Positions 25,496-32,827 of a stretch of DNA of 64,000 bases are shown in pieces. This stretch comes from Saprospiraceae bacterium (GTDB lineage Bacteria > Bacteroidota > Bacteroidia > Chitinophagales > Saprospiraceae): contig BQJU01000007.1 in NCBI GenBank assembly GCA_021604865.1, positions 62,001 through 126,000 of the forward strand. Reading direction: 5' to 3'. The translations under genes and the position numbers were made by a program. The notes under the pieces were generated by a model. That model saw nothing but the letters and a program-made list of their open reading frames with translations, was not told where the DNA came from and made no database searches. Position 1 is the first letter of the stretch; every line of letters begins with the position of its first letter.

Positions 25496-25818
25496 TGTAG
25501 GGCAACTTGTTGCCAAGCCACCTTTTCGAGCTTGTTTGGAGGCCAACCTTACGCTTGTGCTGAAGCTTTCTTTGGGCGTCTTCGCCAAAGATTTCGACAG
25601 CGCAAAGCCGTAGCTTTTGGCGAAGGAGTATTGACTGCAAAGCATCACTTCTTGCTACAAAAGTCGACTTCCAAACAAGCTTTCAGGTGCTAATTCCAAC
25701 GTTAGCGCCTAATTTTTTGACCAAAAAACTGGCCTAAAATTCACGGAGAGCAGAACCAGAATAAAATCTGTATCTTGATTTCCTTTTGCCGGAAAACAAG
25801 TATGAAAATCCGCCTAAT
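25496..25818. other. Gene-free stretch holding a repeat element
   Basis: A small hairpin (GGCAAC/GTTGCC, 25501-25514) follows the lipoprotein stop. The family-B repeat at 25528-25682 fills most of the rest. The last 130 nt precede the GH1 gene and contain TATCTTGA at 25771, an imperfect -7 box. No coding frame is supported. Confidence 0.55.
25528..25682. repeat. Intergenic inverted-repeat element, family B (TTTGGAGG ends)
   Basis: Left end GAGCTTGTTTGGAGGCCAAC (25528-25547); right end GTCGACTTCCAAACAAGCTT (25663-25682) is close to its reverse complement. It has an inner hairpin CTTCGCCAAA/TTTGGCGAAG and a core GCAAAGCATCACTTCTTGCT shared with the copy at 32251-32322. Confidence 0.65.
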
Positions 25819-26997
25819 ATGACCCTTCAATTTCCTGACGACTTTTTTTGGGGCTCTTCTACCTCAGCAGCTCAAGTAGAGACGGCTTCAGCGCACAATT
25901 GGAAGGGTGTAAAAACCAAAGATGGCCATATTTTCGATCGGACTACAGACCACGAAAAGCGCCGGATGGAGGATATTCAATATATCGAACAATTTGGACA
26001 AGTATATCGGTGTGGCGTGGATTGGGCTCGATTGCAAACGGAGGTTTATGCGCCTTTTGATCCGGAAGTAGTGGCCGAATATCAGGATTTTTTTGAGGAA
26101 CTGAACGCTAAGGGTATGAAGGTGATGTTTGTCCTGCATCACTTTGCCAACCCGCTTTGGTTTGAAGCCCGGAGAGGTTGGTTAAACGAAGAAAACGTCT
26201 CCGCTTTTGTAGATTTTGCCCGACAATGTATCACCCATTTTGGCAATTATGTTTTCAATTGGAATACCTTCAATGAGCCAAATGTATATGCGGCAAATGC
26301 TTACCTTCTTGGCAATTTCCCACCTTTCAAAAAAAGCTATACTAAGGCCAGTCTGGCGTTGAAAAACCTGGGTCGCGCTCACGATATTATCTATCAATTG
26401 ATCAAAGAACAATATCCTGACGTTTCGGTCGGCATTTCCTTAAATACAGCTTATTTCAAAGGATTGAATTGGTTGGGAAAAATACCCGCCTGGTTGGCAG
26501 ACTGGTGGTTTCACAAAAAAGCGGCCAACCCCTTTAAACAGGTCGACTATTGGGGGTTGAGTTATTACGCTTATGTTCCTTTTACACCCATTCCGCTCAC
26601 GGAAATTGAATATCCGGGAAGGCTGGGCCAAAGAAAAATAGCCCATGACAAGATGTGGGGTTATGAGCCCGAAGGGTTTCGGCTGATCATGCGCCGCTTC
26701 TGGAAAAAATATAAAAAACCACTGATCGTTACTGAAACCGGGATTTGTACCGATGACCCTAAAGTACGGATTCAAGCGATCAAAGATTACCTCAGCATTT
26801 GCCATCAGCTTTTAGAGGAGGGACTACCAATAAAAGGTTTCATCTTTTGGAGCACCTGGGATAATTTTGAATGGCACCTGGGACCTACTTACCGCTTTGG
26901 ATTGGTGAAAGTGGATCCGAAAACAAAAGACAGAACAATGACTGAGGCAGGGCATTTTTATCATCAAGTCGCTAAAACGGGGATTGTAAATGTTTAG
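25819..26997 (+). CDS. Glycoside hydrolase family 1 (beta-glycosidase)
   Basis: Retaining beta-glucosidase/galactosidase-type enzyme. GH1 N-terminal signature FFWGSSTSAAQVETA at residues 9-23; acid/base glutamate in NTFNEPNVYAAN; nucleophile glutamate in LIVTETGI (classic TENG is TETG here). It also shows FIFWSTWDNFEWHLG near the C-terminus. ATG at 25819 (MTLQFPDDFFWG) is chosen; a TTG 33 nt upstream only adds a non-conserved stretch. It is 392 residues, shorter than the usual 440-480, and has no signal peptide, so it is probably cytoplasmic. Sugar specificity not visible. Confidence 0.9.
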   Translation: MTLQFPDDFFWGSSTSAAQVETASAHNWKGVKTKDGHIFDRTTDHEKRRMEDIQYIEQFGQVYRCGVDWARLQTEVYAPFDPEVVAEYQDFFEELNAKGMKVMFVLHHFANPLWFEARRGWLNEENVSAFVDFARQCITHFGNYVFNWNTFNEPNVYAANAYLLGNFPPFKKSYTKASLALKNLGRAHDIIYQLIKEQYPDVSVGISLNTAYFKGLNWLGKIPAWLADWWFHKKAANPFKQVDYWGLSYYAYVPFTPIPLTEIEYPGRLGQRKIAHDKMWGYEPEGFRLIMRRFWKKYKKPLIVTETGICTDDPKVRIQAIKDYLSICHQLLEEGLPIKGFIFWSTWDNFEWHLGPTYRFGLVKVDPKTKDRTMTEAGHFYHQVAKTGIVNV

Positions 26998-27030
26998 TGC
27001 ATGTTTGGAGGTCGTCAAACTTTGGGCTAC
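26998..27030. repeat. Partial family-B repeat after the GH1 gene
   Basis: GCATGTTTGGAGGTCGTC begins 2 nt after the GH1 stop and continues with GGGCTACAAAAC, both words found in other family-B copies. Only one end is clear. Confidence 0.45.
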
Positions 27031-27081
27031 AAAACACGAGAATTGTCAAAGAACCTTTATCTTTATCCAAACCTGCGTGAT

Positions 27082-27906
27082 ATGCGAATCATTGTACTTT
27101 GTTGTTTACTTTCTTTTTCTCCCTGGTATTTATCGGCTCAAAGCGGCCTCCCACCTACCGCTGGGGCTCGTAGCGCGGCTTTGGGTAGCAGTGGGCTTAA
27201 TTTTACCGACATTAACAGTATCTTTAGCAACCAGGCCGGACTAGCTGACCTGGAAAGCCTTTCCTTTACGCTTGTCGGAGAAAACCGCTTTTTTCTGAAT
27301 GAGATCAAATCTTTGTCTGCCGGAGCAGCATTACCAACTGGTGTCGGAACCTTTGGCCTCAGCCTCAATTATTATGGCTTTGAATTGTACAACGAACAAC
27401 GCATTGGTCTGGCTTATGCCAGAAAGTTAATGGACCGTCTGTCAATTGGTGCCCAATTTGTTTGGTTAAATACCAATATCCCGGAATACGGTAATCAATC
27501 CACTTTTACTTTTGAATTGGGCTTGCAGGCCAAATTGTCGAAAAGATTGAGCTTAGGTTTCCATACCTTCAATCCGGCCAGAGCGAAACTAGTGGGTGAG
27601 GAAAGACTCCCTACCCTGCTAGCATTGGGCCTTCAATACCAACCATCTGACAAACTGTATCTGCTGGCAGAAGTTGAAAAAGACCTAGACTATACCGTAC
27701 GAACCCGTTTCGGTGCGGAATACCAATTGGTAGAACAACTCTGGTTACGCCTCGGTATTGCGACCCAACCTGTAGAGTATAGCTTCGGTCTGGGGTATAC
27801 TTTGAAGAGTGGTTTCCGGTTGGATGCCAGTGCCCGCTATCATCAGGTATTGGGCTTTTCTCCCGGAATCGGCCTGACCTATTCTAAACCTAAAAGTGGC
27901 TCTTAA
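27082..27906 (+). CDS. PorV/PorQ-like outer-membrane beta-barrel protein
   Basis: Outer-membrane protein of 274 residues. Signal peptide MRIIVLCCLLSFSPWYLSAQ then GLPPTAGARSAALGSSGLNF, the N-terminal strand typical of PorV/PorQ (T9SS-associated FadL-like) barrels. Alternating beta-strand pattern follows to the C-terminus (FRLDASARYHQVLGFSPGIG). The ATG at 27082 was preferred over an upstream ATG at 27001 because it starts directly at the signal peptide; a TATCTTTA box lies at 27058-27065. It lies just before mqnB and might be co-transcribed. It could serve in T9SS surface attachment; this is inferred from family only. Confidence 0.8.
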   Translation: MRIIVLCCLLSFSPWYLSAQSGLPPTAGARSAALGSSGLNFTDINSIFSNQAGLADLESLSFTLVGENRFFLNEIKSLSAGAALPTGVGTFGLSLNYYGFELYNEQRIGLAYARKLMDRLSIGAQFVWLNTNIPEYGNQSTFTFELGLQAKLSKRLSLGFHTFNPARAKLVGEERLPTLLALGLQYQPSDKLYLLAEVEKDLDYTVRTRFGAEYQLVEQLWLRLGIATQPVEYSFGLGYTLKSGFRLDASARYHQVLGFSPGIGLTYSKPKSGS

Positions 27907-27940
27907 TTAACCATTCACACGCTTCTTTCAACCATTATTC

Positions 27941-28657
27941 ATGAAACTACTCATTGTTAGTGCCACCTCCTTTGAACTGGATCCTTTACAACGTTTTTTA
28001 GAGGAACAATACCTGCAGGTTGGCAATTACCGCTATCGGAAAGGCAAATTGGAAATTCATTTGCTTATCACAGGAGTGGGCCAGGCGTTAACAGCATTTT
28101 CCATGGGGAAGGTGCTTGCCCAAACACCCTACGATTTGTGTATCAATATGGGAATTGCAGGGGCTTTTAATCGCAAATTGGAAATAGGACAAGTGGTACA
28201 GGTATCCAGCGAACGTTTTGCTGACCTTGGGGTAGAAGAAGCCGATGGTTCTTTTACTGATATTCACAGCATGAACCTCATCCCCCCCAACCAGGCCCCG
28301 TTCCAGGATAGCCAACTCCTCAATAACGAAATTCAGGGAAGCGGTTTTTTACCCCTGGCAAAAGGAATTTCTGTTAATAAAGTGCATGGTTATCCTGCAA
28401 GCATTGACAAGGTGGTGGAAAAATTTAACCCGGATATAGAAAGTATGGAGGGTGCTGCTTTTTTCTATGCCTGTCTGGTTGAAAATGTGCCTTTTATGGA
28501 AATTCGGTCCATCTCTAATTATGTAGAAGCCCGCAATCGCGACAATTGGAATATTCCGCTGGCCATTGATCAGCTAAATGAAGTGATCCAGGCCATGGTT
28601 CAATCATTTGAATCCTTGACCACGGAGACTGGAGGTAGAGGCATTGGGTTTAGGTAG
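27941..28657 (+). CDS. mqnB: Futalosine hydrolase
   Basis: Splits futalosine to dehypoxanthine futalosine and hypoxanthine in the futalosine route to menaquinone. It is an MTA/SAH nucleosidase-fold protein: GVGQALTAFSMGKVL, INMGIAGAF, and the base-binding region DIESMEGAAFFYACL followed by ISNYVEARNRDNWNIPLA, characteristic of MqnB rather than of MTA/SAH nucleosidase. 238 residues. It lies on the plus strand, convergent with prmC. It implies other mqn genes elsewhere in the genome. Confidence 0.92.
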   Translation: MKLLIVSATSFELDPLQRFLEEQYLQVGNYRYRKGKLEIHLLITGVGQALTAFSMGKVLAQTPYDLCINMGIAGAFNRKLEIGQVVQVSSERFADLGVEEADGSFTDIHSMNLIPPNQAPFQDSQLLNNEIQGSGFLPLAKGISVNKVHGYPASIDKVVEKFNPDIESMEGAAFFYACLVENVPFMEIRSISNYVEARNRDNWNIPLAIDQLNEVIQAMVQSFESLTTETGGRGIGFR

Positions 28658-28988
28658 TTTGTGGGGGTTTGGTAATGAATTTGGTGGGTATGAAGCTCTC
28701 GTACTAGCCAAAATTTTTGGCTACCAACCGACCCCAAAGTCGGCTATTGTCTAACTACCAGATTGTCCATTCGCTCATGAAAAAAGTTGGCTTTCAGCCC
28801 TTTTAAGACAACCAAATAAATTTGATTGGTACGATGCTCTCGTACTAGCCAAAATTTTTTGGCTACCAACCGACCTTAAAGTCGGCTTTTGTCTAGCCAC
28901 CAGATTATCCATTCGCTCATGAAAAAAGTTGGCTTTCAGCCCTTTTAAGGCAACCAAATAAATTTGATTGGTACGATGCTCACCGCGT
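28658..28988. other. Gene-free stretch between convergent mqnB and prmC
   Basis: Almost entirely filled by the 141-142 bp tandem duplication described below. No coding frame is supported. Confidence 0.6.
28678..28982. repeat. Tandem duplication, about 141-142 bp unit, two full copies plus a stub
   Basis: The words GCTCTCGTACTAGCC begin at 28695 and 28836, and GCTC begins again at 28978. Copies are about 95% identical by eye. Each contains palindromes AGCCAAAA..TTTTGGCT and CCGAC..GTCGG, and the word AAAGTTGGCTTTCAGCCC. This is not CRISPR: the unit is long and there are no spacers. Confidence 0.9.
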
Positions 28989-29840
28989 TTACATCTTTTT
29001 TCCTGCTACCATCCGATCTTTGCCCAATAAATCCTGGCGTAATGCGACCCAACTGAATTGATCTGGTGGAAAAAGTGCTTTGACCTTTTCGGCATTGAAC
29101 TCATTGGTTTCAAATAATATCCATCCGCCTGGACGAAGGTTCCATTTGGCGAAAGCCAGCATTGTGCGGTAAAAAATCAGCGGGTCCTCATTTTCTACAA
29201 ATAAGGCCAGTTTGGGTTCATATTTTGTAACATGGTCAGGCATCAAGTCCGATTCCCGGTGTGGTATATAGGGAGGATTGCTCAATATCAGGTCAAATTG
29301 ATCTAATTGAGGCCAGGATTTTTCCTCCAGGATATCGAAGTGATGGAAATGAATATTGACGTGATTAAGGTCGGCATTTTCTTTGGCAATTGCCAGGGCT
29401 ACCTCGCTGATATCAAGGGCGTGCACCTCAAGTTTTGGCAGCATTTGTTTCAAAGTTATGGGAATACAACCGCTGCCGGTACCAATATCCAAGACTTTCA
29501 GAACGTTTGTGGATTTGAGTTGAGCAACCAAATCTTTTGCCCAGAGAACCAGTTCTTCCGTTTCCTGACGTGGAATGAGTACATCCCGACTGACTTTGAA
29601 TCTGGAGCCATAAAAATCAGCCATACCCAGGATGTATTGTACAGGCTCTTTGTTAGCTAGTCTTAATATTATGACTTTCAGATGGTTAACTTCATCTATT
29701 GAAAGTTTCGCATTAGCCTCCCTTGAAGCCATTGAGAAAGCATCTTCCATCACAATTCGGGCAATGCTCTGTGCTTCTCCTTCTCCGTAAAGCGGGAGCA
29801 GTAAATCAATCAGTTCTTTGCTGGCATCTGCAATTGTCAT
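28989..29840 (-). CDS. prmC: Peptide chain release factor N5-glutamine methyltransferase
   Basis: Methylates the GGQ glutamine of release factors 1 and 2 with S-adenosylmethionine. It has an N-terminal helical domain (1-80), the SAM motif VLDIGTGSGCIPITL at 116-130, and the glutamine-binding NPPY motif at 188-191 (LSNPPYIPHRESDL). 283 residues, normal for PrmC/HemK. It sits 5 nt downstream of the nspC-type gene on the same strand, so it probably shares its transcript. Confidence 0.95.
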   Translation of the reverse strand: MTIADASKELIDLLLPLYGEGEAQSIARIVMEDAFSMASREANAKLSIDEVNHLKVIILRLANKEPVQYILGMADFYGSRFKVSRDVLIPRQETEELVLWAKDLVAQLKSTNVLKVLDIGTGSGCIPITLKQMLPKLEVHALDISEVALAIAKENADLNHVNIHFHHFDILEEKSWPQLDQFDLILSNPPYIPHRESDLMPDHVTKYEPKLALFVENEDPLIFYRTMLAFAKWNLRPGGWILFETNEFNAEKVKALFPPDQFSWVALRQDLLGKDRMVAGKKM

Positions 29841-29845
29841 GGCAA

Positions 29846-30982
29846 TCAGGAAAGCCTACTTTTAAAATCCTGGTAGGTAAATTGGCGCACCATTTCCAGG
29901 CTGTTGTCCGATTTCCAGATAGCAATATTTGGATGTGTCACCCCATTAAACATGGTGGTTTTTACCATCGTATAATGGATCATATCGTCAAACACCAATA
30001 GATCTCCGACCTTCAGAGGCTGATCAAAACTATACTCCTTCATATAATCTCCAGCCAGGCAACTCACTCCACCAATCCGATAGGTCGGTTTACCTTCCAC
30101 GGCATCGGTTGCTCCGATAATATGGGGCCGATAAGGCATTTCCAGTGTGTCCGGCATGTGGGCAGTAAAGGATACATCCATTATGGCTGTCTTGATGCCA
30201 TAGTTTTCGACAATATCCAGCACGGTAGAAACGAGCACACCAGTTTGCCAGGCAATGGCACTCCCCGGTTCCATAATGATGTCCACCTGATGGCGGGTCT
30301 TAAAATCAACCAACAATTTGATCAGGTGTTCTACATCATAGTCCTTGCGGGTCATCAGATGACCGCCACCAAAATTGATCCATTTTAATTGAGGAATCAG
30401 GTGGCCAAAACGGCTTTCAAAAGCCTCCAGCACCTTTTCCAAAGCAAATGAAGAAGATTCGCAAAGGGTGTGAAAATGTAACCCTTCAATGCCTTCCGGC
30501 AAACCATCTTTGAAGTGTCCACTTACTGTTCCCAATCGAGAGCCGGGAGCAGCGGGGTTGTACAAATCAGTGGTCACATCCGAATATTCCGGATTAACAC
30601 GGATCCCCGGTGACACTTTATTGCCATGTTGGGCCAGTTGACCCTTGTATTGTTCGTATTGAGTAATGGAATTGAAGGTAATGTGGCTACTGTAATCTAG
30701 CAAGGGCATAAACTCATCGGGCAGATAGGCGGGAGAATAGGTGTGTGCTTTCCGGCCCATCTCCTCGTATATCAGCCGCGCCTCATTTAATGAACTGGCG
30801 GTTGCGCCGGACAAATACGCTCCCACCAGAGGAAATACCCGCCACATGGAAAATGCTTTTAGTGCCAGGATGATAGAAATCCCTGCCTGATCCTGTACAT
30901 TTTTGATCAGGGTCAGGTTATTTTTTAGCAGCTGTTCTTCCAAAACGAAGGAAGGCGAAGGAATTTGTTTGTAATCAATCAC
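29846..30982 (-). CDS. nspC: Carboxynorspermidine decarboxylase
   Basis: PLP enzyme of the alanine-racemase-fold decarboxylase group, turning carboxynorspermidine (or carboxyspermidine) into the polyamine. The PLP lysine K42 is in ILALKAFSMW; SGATASSLNEARLIYEEMG and the glycine-rich phosphate loop INFGGGHLMTRKDYD follow, then IMEPGSAIAW. The catalytic cysteine region is GVSCLAGDYM. 378 residues, as expected. The neighbouring upstream gene encodes the synthase that makes its substrate; together they form the alternative spermidine route. Confidence 0.93.
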   Translation of the reverse strand: MIDYKQIPSPSFVLEEQLLKNNLTLIKNVQDQAGISIILALKAFSMWRVFPLVGAYLSGATASSLNEARLIYEEMGRKAHTYSPAYLPDEFMPLLDYSSHITFNSITQYEQYKGQLAQHGNKVSPGIRVNPEYSDVTTDLYNPAAPGSRLGTVSGHFKDGLPEGIEGLHFHTLCESSSFALEKVLEAFESRFGHLIPQLKWINFGGGHLMTRKDYDVEHLIKLLVDFKTRHQVDIIMEPGSAIAWQTGVLVSTVLDIVENYGIKTAIMDVSFTAHMPDTLEMPYRPHIIGATDAVEGKPTYRIGGVSCLAGDYMKEYSFDQPLKVGDLLVFDDMIHYTMVKTTMFNGVTHPNIAIWKSDNSLEMVRQFTYQDFKSRLS

Positions 30983-31012
30983 CCTAATAATTGGTTTTCA
31001 AAATGACGTTGT

Positions 31013-32224
31013 TTAATAATCAAATTCCAAATCTCCACCTACTTGTTCATGCCAGGGCAGGCCATCTTTATTGAGTTGGTCCAGGAATGGGTCTGGGTTA
31101 AATTCTTCGACATTGAATACTCCTTTACCGTTCCACTTCCCCGTCATTATCATCATGGCTCCAATCATCGCAGGAACACCGGTGGTATAGGACACTCCCT
31201 GAGCGCCAGTTTCTTTATAGGCTGCCTCATGGCTACAATTGTTCCAAATATAATAGTCCTTCACTTTACCATCTTTGATTCCTCGAATGCGGCAACCGAT
31301 AGAAGTCTGGCCGGTATAGTTTTCACCTAGTTCACCTGGATCGGGTAATACTGCCTTTAGAAACTCAAGAGGAATGACATCAACACCCTTATATTTGACC
31401 GCATCAATACGAGCCATGCCGATATTCTGGATCACGCGCAGGTGCGTTAGGTATTCCTCTCCAAAGGTCATCCAAAAACGGGCCCGCTTGAGGGTTGGGA
31501 AGTTTTTTACCAAAGATTCCAATTCCTCATGGTAAATTACATAGGAATTTTTAGGCCCGATGCCAGGGTAATTGATCATTTTGGAAATCTCATGTGGCTC
31601 AGTCTCTACCCATTTGCCATTTTCGTAATAACGGCCTTTCTGCGTCACCTCACGGATATTGATTTCGGGGTTGAAGTTGGTAGCAAATGCCTTGCCATGG
31701 TCCCCGGCATTACAATCGATGATATCCAGGTAGTGGATTTCATCAAAGTGGTGTTTGGCGGCATAGGCTGTAAAAATGCTGGTCACCCCCGGGTCAAAAC
31801 CGCAGCCAAGTACCCCAAGAATGCCTTTTTCCTTGAAACGATCCTGATAGGCCCATTGCCAGCTATATTCAAATTTTGCTTCGTCTTTAGGTTCGTAATT
31901 CGCAGTATCCAGGTAGTGCACACCGGTTTCCAGACAGGCATCCATGATGGTCAAATCCTGGTAAGGTAATGCCACGTGTAACACCAGCTCTGGACCAAAT
32001 GATTTGATCAGGGCCACCAATTCGGGTACATTTTCGGCATCTACCCCAGCAGTTTGCATGTTTTGATGACCGGTATCTCTTTTTACATCTGCAACAATCT
32101 CGTCACATTTTGATTTCGTTCTACTGGCCAGCATTATTTCCGAAAATACTTCAGGGTGTTGAGCGCATTTGTACACCACAACTCTGCCGACTCCTCCGGC
32201 ACCGATGATCAATACTTTAGACAT
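31013..32224 (-). CDS. Carboxynorspermidine synthase (saccharopine dehydrogenase family)
   Basis: NAD(P)H-dependent reductive condensation of aspartate semialdehyde with putrescine or diaminopropane to carboxy(nor)spermidine. The Rossmann motif VLIIGAGGVGRVVVYKC is at the N-terminus, and GCGFDPGVTSIFTAYAAKHH near 150-170 is typical of the LYS1-like branch; it has 403 residues. ATG at 32224 (MSKVLIIGAGG) was chosen over a longer 5' frame that overlaps a repeat. It stands immediately upstream of the decarboxylase on the same strand. The pairing makes the polyamine role more likely than lysine metabolism. Confidence 0.9.
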   Translation of the reverse strand: MSKVLIIGAGGVGRVVVYKCAQHPEVFSEIMLASRTKSKCDEIVADVKRDTGHQNMQTAGVDAENVPELVALIKSFGPELVLHVALPYQDLTIMDACLETGVHYLDTANYEPKDEAKFEYSWQWAYQDRFKEKGILGVLGCGFDPGVTSIFTAYAAKHHFDEIHYLDIIDCNAGDHGKAFATNFNPEINIREVTQKGRYYENGKWVETEPHEISKMINYPGIGPKNSYVIYHEELESLVKNFPTLKRARFWMTFGEEYLTHLRVIQNIGMARIDAVKYKGVDVIPLEFLKAVLPDPGELGENYTGQTSIGCRIRGIKDGKVKDYYIWNNCSHEAAYKETGAQGVSYTTGVPAMIGAMMIMTGKWNGKGVFNVEEFNPDPFLDQLNKDGLPWHEQVGGDLEFDY

Positions 32225-32250
32225 ATTATTTTTTTTGAGGGTATTAGAAC

Positions 32251-32322
32251 AGATTTGGAGGCCAACTATTTGGCTGCAAAGGATCACTTTTCGCTACAAA
32301 AACCGACTTCCAAACAAGCTCG
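32251..32322. repeat. Family-B inverted-repeat copy in the leader of the carboxynorspermidine operon
   Basis: GATTTGGAGGCCAAC (32251-32265) and GACTTCCAAACAAGCTC (32306-32322) flank CTGCAAAGGATCACTTTTCG. This core matches the copies at 25528-25682 and 51093-51306. Confidence 0.6.
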
Positions 32323-32334
32323 TAAATGTTGGGC

Positions 32335-32342
32335 CAAAACTA
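32335..32342 (-). promoter_or_regulatory. Possible -7 promoter box (minus-strand TAGTTTTG)
   Basis: Plus strand CAAAACTA is TAGTTTTG on the minus strand, about 110 nt upstream of the synthase ATG; the repeat copy would then lie in the transcript leader. Confidence 0.3.
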
Positions 32343-32493
32343 AACATTATTTAGAAAAATTTACATTCATTTCCATCCTAATCCTTTGCCGATTAATTGA
32401 TTTCTGAAAATTAAAAAAATTAGAACCTTAGGAAAGCAAGTATCAGGAAATTCTTTAACTTAGGTCCATTATTAACCTTTAAATCGCATTACG

Positions 32494-32604
32494 ATGGAAG
32501 ATTTCAAAAAATTGTTGGAAGAGAATAAACAAATCCAGGTGCTTGATCTGGAAGAACAAAAACAAATAAAGGGTGGAATTTGGTATGATATAGAGCAAGG
32601 GTAA
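32494..32604 (+). CDS. Small double-glycine leader-like peptide (possible RiPP precursor)
   Basis: ATG to TAA encodes 36 residues: MEDFKKLLEENKQIQVLDLE, then EQKQIKGGIWYDIEQG. The LDLEEQKQIKGG block resembles the leader end (LxxxExxxIxGG) of Bacteroidota natural-product precursor peptides, which are cut after GG by peptidase-containing ABC exporters. The predicted core would be IWYDIEQG, only 8 residues and without Cys/Ser/Thr. No modification enzyme, exporter or immunity gene is near, so it may be an orphan. An inverted repeat and a terminator follow downstream. Coding is supported by composition and the leader pattern only. Confidence 0.45.
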   Translation: MEDFKKLLEENKQIQVLDLEEQKQIKGGIWYDIEQG

Positions 32605-32642
32605 TTCCCATTGGTTCTTTAATCAATACAACACTTATTTGG

Positions 32643-32749
32643 TTCTTTGACAAATCTCGTGGTTTTTAGTCAACCGAAAATGTAAATCACCGCTTCCTAT
32701 GGGCGCTTATAATCCACATTTTAGCTTGACCACGGGATTTGTCAAAGAA
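32643..32749. repeat. Inverted-repeat element, family C (TTCTTTGACAAAT ends)
   Basis: Arms TTCTTTGACAAATCTCGTGG (32643-32662) and CCACGGGATTTGTCAAAGAA (32730-32749) match at 19 of 20 positions, with inner AAAATGT/ACATTTT pairing. Related copies lie at 41054-41152, 50276-50318 and 60311-60342. There is no ORF inside. Confidence 0.8.
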
Positions 32750-32766
32750 GGACTTATTTTATGCAA

Positions 32767-32803
32767 AAAAGCCATCTACCCATAATCTAGGTAGATGGCT
32801 TTT
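32767..32803 (-). terminator. Bidirectional Rho-independent terminator
   Basis: Perfect 14-bp stem AAAAGCCATCTACC (32767-32780)/GGTAGATGGCTTTT (32790-32803), with T-rich ends on both strands. It lies 25 nt after the DUF302 gene stop (minus strand) and may also end the small-peptide transcript. Confidence 0.85.
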
Positions 32804-32827
32804 ATCAGCCGTTTTCTTTAGCAAAAA

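Noticed and set aside
25341-25613. Plus- and minus-strand open frames over the lipoprotein end and family-B repeat.
   Set aside because: They overlap the TolB-like gene and the repeat; no motif or start context supports them.
28678-28982. CRISPR-like array in the tandem repeat.
   Set aside because: The unit is about 141 bp, there are no spacers of uniform length, and no cas genes are near.
32643-32749. Insertion sequence with terminal repeats.
   Set aside because: No transposase gene or target-site duplication is visible; the element is only 107 nt.
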